Source: Brevibacillus panacihumi W25 (GTDB taxonomy: Bacteria; Bacillota; Bacilli; Brevibacillales; Brevibacillaceae). Taken from it: DNA of 64,000 bases. Below are positions 17,251 through 26,322 of the stretch, piece after piece (position 1 is the stretch's first letter; every line of letters begins with the position of its first letter). Made by a program: the position numbers and the translations under genes. Location of the stretch: contig NZ_KI629786.1 of assembly GCF_000503775.1 (NCBI RefSeq), positions 665,501 through 729,500 on the forward strand. The letters are read 5' to 3'. The notes under the pieces were generated by a model that saw only the letters and a program-made list of their open reading frames with translations, had not been told where the DNA came from and ran no database searches.

Positions 17251-19370
17251 GCTGTTTCTCCTCCACGCTCAGCCCATTGCTTCAAGCTGACGTAATCTGT
17301 TTTTCCGCTGCCGAGAAGCGGCAGTGTTTTGGTGTGGCGGATCGCACCCGGTACGAGCAGCGGTGAAAATTGGAGCTGCTGGATGTAGGCGCGCAGCGGG
17401 CCGAGTTCCACCGTCTCATCCGTCGTGTAGAGCAGTACGCGCTCGCCTTTTCGCTGATCATGCACAGTGATGGCGGCGAAGCCAGAGTGACCGAAGCATT
17501 GCATCGCCAGCTCCTCGATCAGGTTCAGGGAGACCATCTCTCCGCCGATCTTGGCAAATCGCTTCAAGCGGGACTTGATAGTCAGATAGCCATCTGAGTC
17601 TGCCTCGACCAAGTCACCAGTCTGGTACCAGTCTTCTGCTGGCAGGAAGCCTTTTCCGTGGATCAAGTAGCCCTTCATTACATTGGGTCCTTTCACCAGC
17701 AATTGGCCGCCGCCTTCGATCCCCTCGACGGCCTCCAGTCGATACGACATGCCCGGGAGCAGGCGTCCTACTGTTCCTTGCTTGTTAGCGAGCGGTGTGT
17801 TCAGCGACAGGATCGGGGCTGTTTCTGTAGCGCCGTAGCCTTCGAAGATTCGCACACCGAATTTCTCCATCCACATTTGGCGGACGTCGTCTTTCAGTTT
17901 CTCAGCTCCTGCGAACACATAACGGAGCGAGTAGAAATTGTACGGATGAGCCATGCGGCCGTATCCAGCCATGAAGGTGGAGGTTCCGAACAGGATCGTC
18001 GCGTTTTGATCGTAGACCAGCTCGGCGATCGCCTTGTAATGCAGTGGGCTGGGGTACAGGTAGACCGGCACTCCTTTGACGACGGGCAGCAAGGTGCCGG
18101 CTGTCAGACCGAAGCTGTGGAACATCGGCAAGGCGTTGAAAAACTTGTCGCGCGACGTGATGTCGATCACGCTGGTCACCTGCTGGATGTTGGCAAAAAG
18201 GTTGGTATGGGTCAGCACGACCCCTTTTGGCTTGCTTTCGCTGCCGGATGTAAACAGCACCAGCTCGTTGTTGGATTTTTGTGCAGGCTGTTTGGTCAGG
18301 TAACGGATGAGCGCTGCGATTTTGTCAAAAGTGGTGGCAGTCGCTTTCAAGTCCTCCAGATAGACAATTTTCATCTGGTCCTGCAAACCGTCGATGATCG
18401 GGTCCAGCTTCCCTTTTTCAATAAAGACGCGGGAGGTCAGGATCGTGTTGATCTCCGCTGTTTCGCAGCAGTCCAGCAAGGGGCGGATGCCCAGCGAAAA
18501 GTTCAGAATGGCTGGTGTTTTGCCGATGCGAAACAGGGACAGCAGCGTAATCAGGTGTCCGACCGAATTGGGCAGAAACAGGCCGACCGTGGATTGGCCC
18601 AAGAGCTGCGGACGAAGCTTGTTGCCGAGCAGGTAGCTGCCGACCAGCAAGGTCCGGTAATTGACAGCCGTAGTCAGGTCTTTGGCAATTTCCATCTTAG
18701 GGCCGTTGATTTTCGCTGCTTGCAAGACTTCGTCGAACAGGTTGACGTTTGTTTTCATCTGGCTTTGGAACAGCTCGTTCTGAAGTGTACGCAATACCAG
18801 GTCGCTGGCAGATGCTTTTTGTTCACGCATCGAGCGATTCTTGTCATGGGCGATGGTAAACGGATTTCCGATTGTAAACGTGACGTCAGGGAACCAGAGC
18901 AGACGCAATTTGCCTTGCAAGTAGGAAAATTTCGAACGCTGCAGGCCTTGGATGATCACGGGATAGACGGGGACGCCGGTACGCATGGCGAGATAGCCGA
19001 CACCGCTGTAAATTTTCATCAGGCCGCCAGTGGTGGTGATGCGTCCTTCCGGGAAAATCACCAGGGTCTCACCCTTTTTCAGCACGCGCAGCATGTGGCG
19101 AATGGAGTAAGGGTTGAGTGGATCGACGGTGACATGCTTGCGGAAGCGCAGAAAGAAGGCGAACTTTTTGGCGATCTCCGTGTTGACCACGAAGGTGGCG
19201 TTTTTTGGCAAGGTAAAAGAGAGCAATACCGCATCCAAAAGAGATACGTGATTGGGCGTGATCAAGGATGGTTGGGAAAGATCGAGTTTTTCGAGACCTT
19301 TCATGCGTGGGCGGAACCACAGTGTCAGGATTGCTTTCAGCAGGGCGTGAACCAAAATCATGAATACCAC
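17247..19370 (-). CDS. aas: Bifunctional Aas: lysophospholipid acyltransferase / acyl-ACP synthetase
   Basis: 707 residues, close to the 719 of E. coli Aas. The N-terminal about 200 residues form a PlsC-type acyltransferase with the HX4D box in PNHVSLLDAVL and FPEGRIT. The rest is an AMP-binding acyl-ACP synthetase: LFTSGSESKPKGVVLTHTN near residue 370, EGYGATETAPILS, and the C-terminal lysine region LPLLGSGKTDYVSL. Known Aas attaches fatty acid to ACP and transfers it to 2-acyl lysophospholipids delivered by LplT. Here it is cotranscribed with lplT. The AMP-binding part has a slightly unusual P-loop (SGSESKPKG) but is otherwise intact. Confidence 0.9.
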   Translation of the reverse strand: MVFMILVHALLKAILTLWFRPRMKGLEKLDLSQPSLITPNHVSLLDAVLLSFTLPKNATFVVNTEIAKKFAFFLRFRKHVTVDPLNPYSIRHMLRVLKKGETLVIFPEGRITTTGGLMKIYSGVGYLAMRTGVPVYPVIIQGLQRSKFSYLQGKLRLLWFPDVTFTIGNPFTIAHDKNRSMREQKASASDLVLRTLQNELFQSQMKTNVNLFDEVLQAAKINGPKMEIAKDLTTAVNYRTLLVGSYLLGNKLRPQLLGQSTVGLFLPNSVGHLITLLSLFRIGKTPAILNFSLGIRPLLDCCETAEINTILTSRVFIEKGKLDPIIDGLQDQMKIVYLEDLKATATTFDKIAALIRYLTKQPAQKSNNELVLFTSGSESKPKGVVLTHTNLFANIQQVTSVIDITSRDKFFNALPMFHSFGLTAGTLLPVVKGVPVYLYPSPLHYKAIAELVYDQNATILFGTSTFMAGYGRMAHPYNFYSLRYVFAGAEKLKDDVRQMWMEKFGVRIFEGYGATETAPILSLNTPLANKQGTVGRLLPGMSYRLEAVEGIEGGGQLLVKGPNVMKGYLIHGKGFLPAEDWYQTGDLVEADSDGYLTIKSRLKRFAKIGGEMVSLNLIEELAMQCFGHSGFAAITVHDQRKGERVLLYTTDETVELGPLRAYIQQLQFSPLLVPGAIRHTKTLPLLGSGKTDYVSLKQWAERGGETA

Positions 19371-19423
19371 ACCTTTACAAGAATAATGATTGCTTAGCCT
19401 TAATTGTAAGGAGTGGGGAGATT

Positions 19424-19451
19424 TAAAAAAGTACCAACTTTGCTTGGTACC
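19424..19451 (-). terminator. Terminator after the response regulator
   Basis: On the minus strand GGTACCAA and TTGGTACT pair around GCAAAG and are followed by a T run (plus-strand AAAAAA 19425-19430). Confidence 0.8.
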
Positions 19452-19508
19452 TGGTCATAAGTCTTGGTCAAAAGGAAAAGGGCAGCCCCCAAAAGCCCGC
19501 CATGCTCG

Positions 19509-20147
19509 CTAGAAAAGCTTGCGCTGGCTTGCTTTGGCGGCTGCCTCCTTGCTGGTTTTGACGCCCATTTTTTTGAGGATGCGGTTGATGTGGTTTTTGA
19601 TCGTCCGTTTGGTGATGTGGAGCGATTGTTCGATTTGCGATTGGGTCTGACCCTGGTGGATGAGCTGCAGGATGTCTTTTTCCGCGGGGGAAAGCAGCTT
19701 CTGGTATTCTTCATTTTTCATCCGTAAAAATTCATTGCGCAAAGCGGCAGCTGCCGTGGCGTGAATCGCCGACTGCTGCGAGTGGGCAGCGCGGATGGCG
19801 TCGGGTATTTCCTTGAAGCTGGATTTGCTGATGTAGTTGACCGCACCGGCTGAGAAGGACTCGACGATCACTTGCTCATCGGTCAAGGAAGTGAGCATGA
19901 TGATTTTGCATGCCGGATGCTGCTCGGTCAGGATGTAGACGGTTTCGATCCCGTCCAGGTTGTTTTCGGTCAGATTGATGTCCATGAGGATGACATCAGT
20001 GCATTCGGGCTGGAAGCGTTCCAATGCTTCTTCCTTGGTGCCTGCTTCCCCGGTGACCGTGATGTCGGGCTGGCTGTTCAGGTAATCGACGAGCCCTTTG
20101 CGCCATGCTGGATCGTCCTCTACGAGAAAAATCTTGATCTTCTCCAT
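19509..20147 (-). CDS. NarL/FixJ-type response regulator
   Basis: 212 residues. Receiver domain at 1-120 with acidic pair VEDD, the phospho-acceptor Asp in VILMDINL, Thr/Ser in MLTSLTD and Lys in ISKSS. C-terminal LuxR-type helix-turn-helix LSPAEKDILQLIHQGQTQSQ and TKRTIKNHINRILKKMGVKT. The kinase gene ends 38 bp upstream (20185), so the two form a two-component pair. The sensing signal and target genes are not evident from the neighbourhood; aas/lplT downstream are a possible but unproven target. Confidence 0.92.
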   Translation of the reverse strand: MEKIKIFLVEDDPAWRKGLVDYLNSQPDITVTGEAGTKEEALERFQPECTDVILMDINLTENNLDGIETVYILTEQHPACKIIMLTSLTDEQVIVESFSAGAVNYISKSSFKEIPDAIRAAHSQQSAIHATAAAALRNEFLRMKNEEYQKLLSPAEKDILQLIHQGQTQSQIEQSLHITKRTIKNHINRILKKMGVKTSKEAAAKASQRKLF

Positions 20148-20184
20148 GGTGTGCTAGGCCTCCTTTCGGCTTTTGATGAATGGG

Positions 20185-21645
20185 TCAGTGATGGACGATG
20201 CGTTTTTTCGGGAACAACAGGAAAACGGTGGTGCCGTTGCCGGGCTCGCTGGTCAGCTCCAGCATTCCTTGATGCTTTTGCATGACATGGTAGCAGTAGG
20301 AGAGCCCCAGCCCGAAGTTGTGGCCCGTCTTTTTCGTGGAGAAAAAAGGGGCCAGGACATGCGGGAGGTTTTCCTTGCTGATGCCGGAGCCGGTATCGGC
20401 TACGGCGATGACCAGATGCTTTTTGGAGCGAAAGACCTGGAAGGTGAGTCGGCCGCCAGATCTCATGGCTTCGATCGCGTTCATGCCCAGATTGGTAAGG
20501 ACTTCCCGAAGCTGTACGGGGTCGCAAATCAATTGCTCCGTATCCTCCAGCTCAAGCACGACCTCGATTTGGTATTTCTCTGTATAGGGTGCCAGCGTAT
20601 TCGCAACCTGCGTGACGATCTGGCTCGGGGAGACGGTGTCTTCCTTAAGGATTACCTCGCGCAATTGATCCTGGATGCGCGCTACCATGCTCAGGATGTG
20701 CTCCGAGGATTGCTGCAGCACCGCTGCGTCCTCCTGCAACTGCGGCTGATCGGTCTTTTGGGCATAGGCTTGCATCCGCTCCGCGTAGAGAGAGATTTTG
20801 CCCACTTCATTTTTAATCGTATGGTTGACGATTTGTGCCCCAGAGGTGATGGCACGCAAGGTGCTGTCCAGCCGCCTCTTTTCCACGCGGAGCCGGACGC
20901 CGAGGAAGCCGTATTTCAGGCTGATCGCGACGATAAAAATAAACTGGATTCCGACGACGAGTGAATTGTAGCGCCAGGCGTCGTAGTCGTTTTGAATCCG
21001 CATGACATAAATAAAAGTAAAGACGAAGAAGAGCGGAACGATGATCAGAATATTGGTGAAGAAACGGTTTTTTTTGACCAACGGGTCTTTTTCCTGCCGA
21101 TATAGAATGATCAGCAAGGCACAAGCCACCAAAAAGTACGGAATCACCCACGCTACCATGATCCAATAGTTGAAATCGAGAACGGGATAGAGCGGTGTGA
21201 TCATCAGCATGAAGAGCGGCGGGATCAGCGCTGTGTATTGTATCACTCTTTTGACTTTTTTTGAGATAGTGTCGCTGGAATGGATAGCGAACATCAAAAA
21301 GGTATAGGGAAGCCCCACCTGACAGACAAAGGAAGCGCCTCTGCTCAAGATGGAGAATGCGTTGAGCCAGCCCGGATGTTGAGCAAGAATATCTGCGTAA
21401 TGGACAAGGATGAATTCATCGATGACGCCGGCAAGGAATCCACCGCCACCGACAAACGCGGTCGCACTGCCCCAGCGGATCTCTGTGCGGCGGGGATCGG
21501 TAAACAAGACGAACAATCCCAATGCCCAGATGGTGAATAAAATGAAAACCAGCATGGCTGTCACAATCTCCTGTCTTATCAGTGCAAAACGTCTCCAGGG
21601 ATGAGACACATGGTCATGAGTCAAGAGCGTTTTGTATACATTCAT
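20185..21645 (-). CDS. Membrane sensor histidine kinase with 7-helix N-terminus
   Basis: 486 residues. The first about 240 residues contain roughly seven hydrophobic helices, with no obvious extracytoplasmic domain. The phospho-accepting region is GAQIVNHTIKNEVGKISLYA with His in HTIKNE, as in the LytS/HPK-like group. The ATPase domain has NLGMNAIEAM (N box), DTGSGIS, a FFSTKKTGHNFGLGL lid and G box. It partners the NarL-type regulator 38 bp downstream. The signal may be membrane-associated given the topology; this is inference. Confidence 0.9.
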   Translation of the reverse strand: MNVYKTLLTHDHVSHPWRRFALIRQEIVTAMLVFILFTIWALGLFVLFTDPRRTEIRWGSATAFVGGGGFLAGVIDEFILVHYADILAQHPGWLNAFSILSRGASFVCQVGLPYTFLMFAIHSSDTISKKVKRVIQYTALIPPLFMLMITPLYPVLDFNYWIMVAWVIPYFLVACALLIILYRQEKDPLVKKNRFFTNILIIVPLFFVFTFIYVMRIQNDYDAWRYNSLVVGIQFIFIVAISLKYGFLGVRLRVEKRRLDSTLRAITSGAQIVNHTIKNEVGKISLYAERMQAYAQKTDQPQLQEDAAVLQQSSEHILSMVARIQDQLREVILKEDTVSPSQIVTQVANTLAPYTEKYQIEVVLELEDTEQLICDPVQLREVLTNLGMNAIEAMRSGGRLTFQVFRSKKHLVIAVADTGSGISKENLPHVLAPFFSTKKTGHNFGLGLSYCYHVMQKHQGMLELTSEPGNGTTVFLLFPKKRIVHH

Positions 21646-21784
21646 TATACCGTAGGAGTGTCCCCTGGTCAGAAATAAATCGATAAGAGCTGGAATAGGA
21701 AGGATTTTCCTATTTCGTATGGAAATGAAACCGAACTGCTTCTATGTGTATCGGCATTTTCCATTATAGATTGGCGGTGACGAA

Positions 21785-24448
21785 ATGAAACGGGTCGATT
21801 TGATCTTTCAGAAGCTGGTGGAATTAGGTCCGCAAGTGCGGGTCAGCGCTAGCGATCTGGCAAATATGCTGGGACTCTCCAGGGCCAATGTAAGCAGCGA
21901 TCTGAATCTGTTATGGAAAGAGCAGAAAATAGAGAAGGTAGCGGGACGGCCTACCATGTTTCATGCGAAGCCGACCGGGGATTCCCGATATCAGGTGGAG
22001 ACGGCATTGGATCGCTTGGCGAAGACAAACAAGAGCTTGCAGACGCAGATCGAGCAGGCGAAGGCAGCTGTTCTCTATCCGCCGCGCGGGATGCACTGTC
22101 TGATCCTGGGTGAGACAGGCGTGGGCAAATCGGTGTTTGCAGGCTGGATTCACGAATTTGCGGTGGATATTGGGCGGATGAGTCCGGAAGCGCCGTTTGT
22201 CGTCTTTAATTGTGCAGACTATGCGAACAACCCGCAGCTGTTGATCAGCCAACTCTTCGGCGTGAAAAAGGGAGCGTATACGGGTGCGGAGCAGGACCGC
22301 CGGGGACTGGTCGAAAAAGCGGATGGCGGCATTCTCTTTCTGGACGAGGTGCATCGTCTGCCGGCTGAGGGGCAGGAAATCTTTTTTACTTTTATGGACA
22401 AGGGGACTTTTCGCCGCGTCGGGGAGACGGAAGTAGAGCGCTCTGCACAGGTGCAGATCATCTCGGCGACGACGGAGAATCCGGAATCGAGTCTGCTCAA
22501 GACCTTTATCCGGCGGATTCCGATGATTATCAAGCTTCCTTCGCTAGTCGAGCGGGGCATCGAGGAGCGGTACCATATTACGATGAGCTTTTTTCGTGAA
22601 GAAGCGTTTCGCCTCGGGAGGGAGATTGAGGTCTCAGCCAGTGCGATACACGCCTTTTTGTCCTATCACTGTCCCAACAACATTGGGCAGTTGCATACCG
22701 ATATACAGCTGACCTGTGCAAGAGCGTATGCGGATTTTATTTCTGCGGGAAAAAAACAGCTGCGCGTCTCAGTCCAGGATTTGCCTCATCACGTCAAACA
22801 AGGACTGTTGTATGCCAAGGAAATGCGGCCTGCGCTGGAAGAATTGTTTGGCACGGATCACAAGAGCTTCGTCGTCCAGCCTCAGGCAGAGAGCATTCTG
22901 GTTGTACGGGAACGAGAAGATTCGGCGGACAGCGTCTACGAAAAGATCGAGCAGAAAATTGCGGAGCTGCGCGATCAAGGAGTTAGTGAGGAAGAGCTGG
23001 AATTTGACATCGAAAATTACTTCACGCCGTTTATCAAAGGTGTTCATCAGCGGATCAACAAGGAGGATATGCGGCGCATCATTGACCCGGTGATCATCCG
23101 GCTGGTAGAAGAAATCGTCCGATATGCGGAGTCCCGTTTGGGCAAGGTGCTGAGTCAAAAAGTGATTTTTGGATTGGCTCTGCATATCCAGACTTCACGG
23201 GAACGGCTGAGTCATGGAAAGCAGATCGTCCATCCGCACGTCAACAATGTGAGGATCAAGTACAAAAAAGAGTTCGCGGTCGCTTTGGAATGTGTGCGGA
23301 TGATCGAGGAGGCGCTGTTGATGGACCTGCCCATCGGGGAAGCGGGATATCTGACGATGTTCTTCGTGCTGGATGATGAGGAGGTCGAGGAAAAGCGGGA
23401 GATGATCGGGATTCTGGTCATCACGCATGGCAGCGGTGGAGCGACGGCGATGGCAGATGTCACCAACCGGTTGCTGGTAACCCAATACGCCAAGGCCATC
23501 GATTTGCCCCTGGAAGTCGATTCATCCGTGATCTTGGAGCGGGCGATTGAGGTAGCCAAGGAAATTGGAGGCAGTGCCGGCCTGTTGCTGTTGGTAGACA
23601 TGGGTTCGCTGCTGGGGTTTGGGGAAGTGATCGAGAGGGAGCTGGGCATTCCGGTCAGAGTGATCCCGATGGTCAGCACGCCGCACGTGATCGAGGCGAC
23701 GAGGAAGGCGATGCTGGGGCATACCTTGGAGGATGTGTACCGGGATGTTTTCAGTATGGGGAATAGGATGATTGATTACCAGCAACGGGAGCAGCCTCAG
23801 CAAAACAAGCCTGCACTCGCCATCGTGGCAGCCTGCCTGTCCGGGGAGGGGAGCGCTCTGTTCCTGAAAAAGATGTTGGAGTCCAAACTGCGCTACGATG
23901 AGTCGTTGCTTGAGTTCGTGCCACTGCAGTTGATCGACAAGTCCGAGGCGCGCAAGCAATTGAAGGCGATCAAGGAAGAGCGAAAGGTACTGTGTGTCGT
24001 AAGCAATTACATGCTGGACAAAGACTTGCGCTGCTTCGGGATGGATGACGTGGTGACAGGAGAGGCTCTGCAGGATATCCAGCAGATGATCGACCAGGAG
24101 GAAGCGCTGTACAAAATGGAAGGGGAGCTTCGGGAACATTTGAAAATGGAGGCGGTGGAAGCCTTGCTGCGCGATGTGATGACTTGTGTGGCTCGAATCG
24201 AGGAGCGCCTGCACAGGACGTTGGATTTCGATACGCGCATCGGGGTATACCTGCATATCTGCTGTTTGGTCGATCGCTTGAAAACAGGGGCGCAAACCAT
24301 TCTTTATGCCGACAAAGAACAGTATCTGACAGCCCATAAAAAGGAGTACAGCCTGGTGCGCCATGAGATTCAGCCGATTGTAGAGAAATACGAGGTTGCT
24401 GTTCGTGATGATGACCTCTGCTATATCATGAACTTTTTTGTTGCGTAG
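21785..24448 (+). CDS. LevR-type sigma-54 activator with PTS regulation domains
   Basis: 887 residues. N-terminal helix-turn-helix (1-60), a AAA+ sigma-54 activation domain (Walker A GETGVGKS at 109-116, GAFTGA-loop variant GAYTGAEQ, Walker B ILFLDEVH), a PRD with conserved His (LALHIQTSRERL), an EIIA-mannose-like domain (ILVITHGSGGATAMA), an EIIB-like segment, and a second PRD (GVYLHICCLVDRL). In LevR phosphorylation of these domains by EIIB and HPr adjusts activity. It sits just upstream of a sigma-54 promoter and a chitobiose/cellobiose PTS operon and should be its activator. A terminator separates it from that operon. Start chosen at ATG after GGCGGTGACGAA. Confidence 0.95.
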   Translation: MKRVDLIFQKLVELGPQVRVSASDLANMLGLSRANVSSDLNLLWKEQKIEKVAGRPTMFHAKPTGDSRYQVETALDRLAKTNKSLQTQIEQAKAAVLYPPRGMHCLILGETGVGKSVFAGWIHEFAVDIGRMSPEAPFVVFNCADYANNPQLLISQLFGVKKGAYTGAEQDRRGLVEKADGGILFLDEVHRLPAEGQEIFFTFMDKGTFRRVGETEVERSAQVQIISATTENPESSLLKTFIRRIPMIIKLPSLVERGIEERYHITMSFFREEAFRLGREIEVSASAIHAFLSYHCPNNIGQLHTDIQLTCARAYADFISAGKKQLRVSVQDLPHHVKQGLLYAKEMRPALEELFGTDHKSFVVQPQAESILVVREREDSADSVYEKIEQKIAELRDQGVSEEELEFDIENYFTPFIKGVHQRINKEDMRRIIDPVIIRLVEEIVRYAESRLGKVLSQKVIFGLALHIQTSRERLSHGKQIVHPHVNNVRIKYKKEFAVALECVRMIEEALLMDLPIGEAGYLTMFFVLDDEEVEEKREMIGILVITHGSGGATAMADVTNRLLVTQYAKAIDLPLEVDSSVILERAIEVAKEIGGSAGLLLLVDMGSLLGFGEVIERELGIPVRVIPMVSTPHVIEATRKAMLGHTLEDVYRDVFSMGNRMIDYQQREQPQQNKPALAIVAACLSGEGSALFLKKMLESKLRYDESLLEFVPLQLIDKSEARKQLKAIKEERKVLCVVSNYMLDKDLRCFGMDDVVTGEALQDIQQMIDQEEALYKMEGELREHLKMEAVEALLRDVMTCVARIEERLHRTLDFDTRIGVYLHICCLVDRLKTGAQTILYADKEQYLTAHKKEYSLVRHEIQPIVEKYEVAVRDDDLCYIMNFFVA

Positions 24449-24453
24449 AAGAT

Positions 24454-24487
24454 AAAACACTAGCCCGAATAGTGTTTTATTTTTTTC
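24454..24487 (+). terminator. Terminator after the LevR-type gene
   Basis: AAAACACTA and TAGTGTTTTA form a stem around GCCCGAA and are followed by seven T. Confidence 0.88.
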
Positions 24488-24557
24488 CAATTCAACCATA
24501 AGACAAAACAGTAAAGCGGTTTCCATAAAACACGAAGCAAAGCGAAAACCAACAGTT

Positions 24558-24573
24558 ATGTAAGCGCATACAT
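24558..24573 (+). promoter_or_regulatory. cre box (CcpA operator), chitobiose PTS operon
   Basis: ATGTAAGCGCATACAT matches the Gram-positive cre consensus WTGNAARCGNWWWCAW at every position. It ends 10 bp upstream of the -24 element, so CcpA bound here could block the activator or the loop to sigma-54 polymerase. Catabolite repression of this operon is therefore expected. Confidence 0.85.
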
Positions 24574-24582
24574 TTTGGTGTT

Positions 24583-24601
24583 TTGGCATGGCGCTTGCAT
24601 T
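24583..24601 (+). promoter_or_regulatory. Sigma-54 promoter (-24/-12), chitobiose PTS operon
   Basis: TTGGCATGGCGCTTGCA has the GG (24585-24586) and GC (24597-24598) with exactly 10 bp between them and nearly full TGGCAC-N5-TTGCA consensus. It lies 34 bp before the EIIB start and just downstream of a LevR-type activator gene. I could not assign an upstream activator site with confidence in 24488-24557. Confidence 0.93.
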
Positions 24602-24634
24602 CTTTTCCAGAGTATACGAAAGGGAGGAGATGAC

Positions 24635-24937
24635 GTGAACATTTTGCTTTGTTGTGCAGCTGGGATGTCGACAAGCCTGCTGGTCCAGCGGATGGAGCAG
24701 GCGGCGCAGGAAAAAGGAATTGCGGCAAAGATATGGGCAGTCTCTGCGGGCGAGGTCAAGCAGCATATTGGGCAGGCAGACGTACTCCTGCTCGGACCTC
24801 AAGTTCGCTACAAGCTGGCGGAGATGAAAAAGGAGGGGGACGCGAGGGGCATTCCTGTCGATGTGATTCAAGCGATGGATTACGGGACACTCAATGGAAA
24901 GAATGTACTGGAGTTTGCATTGGGTTTGAAAAAGTAG
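24635..24937 (+). CDS. chbB: PTS EIIB, lactose/cellobiose/chitobiose family
   Basis: 100 residues with the phosphocysteine loop [14 protein letters not shown] at the N-terminus and the family C-terminus [17 protein letters not shown]. It accepts phosphate from EIIA and passes it to the sugar during EIIC-mediated import. The frame is open further upstream to 24575, through the sigma-54 promoter, so the GTG at 24635 after AGGGAGGAG is the true start. First gene of the operon. Confidence 0.93.
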   Translation: MNILLCCAAGMSTSLLVQRMEQAAQEKGIAAKIWAVSAGEVKQHIGQADVLLLGPQVRYKLAEMKKEGDARGIPVDVIQAMDYGTLNGKNVLEFALGLKK

Positions 24938-24949
24938 AGGAGGGTAAGT

Positions 24950-26299
24950 ATGGGCGGATTTATTACGTTTTTGGAAAACCGCGTCATGCCTGTTGCGGGA
25001 CGGATCGCTGAGCAAAAACACCTGCAAGCAATCCGCGACGGGATTATTTTAACCTTGCCGCTTTTGATCATTGGCTCCCTTTTCCTCATCATTGGTTTTC
25101 TTCCCATTCCAGGTTACAACGACTTTATGAGTTCGGCGTTCGGAGAAAATTGGCTGACCAAATTGCTGTACCCGGTAAACGCCACGTTTGACATTATGGC
25201 TCTTATCGTAAGTTTTGGGGTGGCGTACCGTTTGGCTGAAAAATATAAAGTGGACCCGTTGTCGGCAGGAGCGATATCGGTAGCTGCCTTCCTCTTGGCT
25301 ACCCCCTACAAGACGATGTTCACGCCTGAAGGAGCTTCCGCGGCGGTAGAAGTAGGCGGGGTCATTCCCGTGGCATTGATGGGCAGCCAGGGGTTGTTCG
25401 TCGCGATGCTTCTGGCGATCATTTCGACGGAGATCTATCGCAAAATCATCCAAAAAAATATCGTGATTACGATGCCTGCTGGTGTCCCTCCGGCTGTATC
25501 GCGTTCTTTTGTCGCCTTGATCCCCGCTTTTGTCGTGCTGCTGGTGGTCTGGCTGCTGCGAATTCTGTTGGAGAATACCTCGTTTGAGAGCATCCACAAC
25601 ATCGTTTCCGATCTTCTCGCCGTTCCTCTGAACGCACTCGGCGGAAGCCTCATTGGAGCAATTATTGCAGTTCTCTTGGTCCACATGCTGTGGGCGGTAG
25701 GATTGCATGGGGCAGCGATCGTAGGCGGTGTTTTGGGACCGATCTGGCTTTCTTTGATGGATCAGAACAGGGCGGCGTTCCAGGCAGACCCGAACGGAGA
25801 ATTGCCCAACGTCATTACGCAGCAGTTCTTTGATCTATGGATTTATGCCGGGGGATCAGGAGCCACGCTTGCCTTGGTCGTCCTCATGCTGATGAGGGCA
25901 AGGAGTCAACAGATGAAAAATATCGGCAGACTCTCCTTTGCCCCGGGGTTGTTCAACATTAATGAGCCTGTGACGTTTGGGATGCCGATCGTCATGAATC
26001 CCCTGCTGATCATTCCCTTTATCCTGGCGCCTGTCGTCCTCGTCATCATCAGCTATTTTGCGATGGCTACGGGATTGGTGGCGAAGCCGAGCGGTGTGGC
26101 GGTGCCGTGGACCACGCCATTGATCATCAGCGGATATCTGGCTACCGGAGGGAAAATCTCGGGGATGGTGCTGCAGGCTTTTAACTTCATCATCTCGCTC
26201 ATCATCTACTATCCGTTCTTCCGCATGTGGGATAAGAAAAAGGTGGCGGAGGAACAGGGCACCGCTGCGAAAAATTCAGATCATACCCTCACCATGTAA
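24950..26299 (+). CDS. chbC: PTS EIIC, cellobiose/chitobiose family permease
   Basis: 449 residues with about ten hydrophobic segments. It carries the family blocks IRDGIILTLPLLIIGSLFLI, LWAVGLHGAAIVGG and LFNINEPVTFGMPIVMNP (sugar-binding NEP region). It moves the disaccharide across the membrane, where EIIB phosphorylates it. It starts 12 bp after EIIB with AGGAGGGTAAGT. Sequence alone does not separate cellobiose from N,N'-diacetylchitobiose; the ChbG neighbour favours chitobiose. Confidence 0.92.
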   Translation: MGGFITFLENRVMPVAGRIAEQKHLQAIRDGIILTLPLLIIGSLFLIIGFLPIPGYNDFMSSAFGENWLTKLLYPVNATFDIMALIVSFGVAYRLAEKYKVDPLSAGAISVAAFLLATPYKTMFTPEGASAAVEVGGVIPVALMGSQGLFVAMLLAIISTEIYRKIIQKNIVITMPAGVPPAVSRSFVALIPAFVVLLVVWLLRILLENTSFESIHNIVSDLLAVPLNALGGSLIGAIIAVLLVHMLWAVGLHGAAIVGGVLGPIWLSLMDQNRAAFQADPNGELPNVITQQFFDLWIYAGGSGATLALVVLMLMRARSQQMKNIGRLSFAPGLFNINEPVTFGMPIVMNPLLIIPFILAPVVLVIISYFAMATGLVAKPSGVAVPWTTPLIISGYLATGGKISGMVLQAFNFIISLIIYYPFFRMWDKKKVAEEQGTAAKNSDHTLTM

Positions 26300-26322
26300 T
26301 CTGTAAGAAGAAAGGACTCGCG

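Noticed and set aside
17658..19397. 579-codon plus-strand frame opposite aas
   Set aside because: Antisense artefact of a GC-biased third-position pattern; Aas motifs on the minus strand are complete.
24488..24557. Upstream activator site for the LevR-type protein
   Set aside because: GGTTT/AAACC pieces are present but arms are short and imperfect; not convincing enough to report.
23522..25027. 501-codon minus-strand frame across the end of the LevR gene and the sigma-54 promoter
   Set aside because: Crosses a terminator, a promoter and two real genes; His/Gln/Leu-rich composition typical of antisense shadows.
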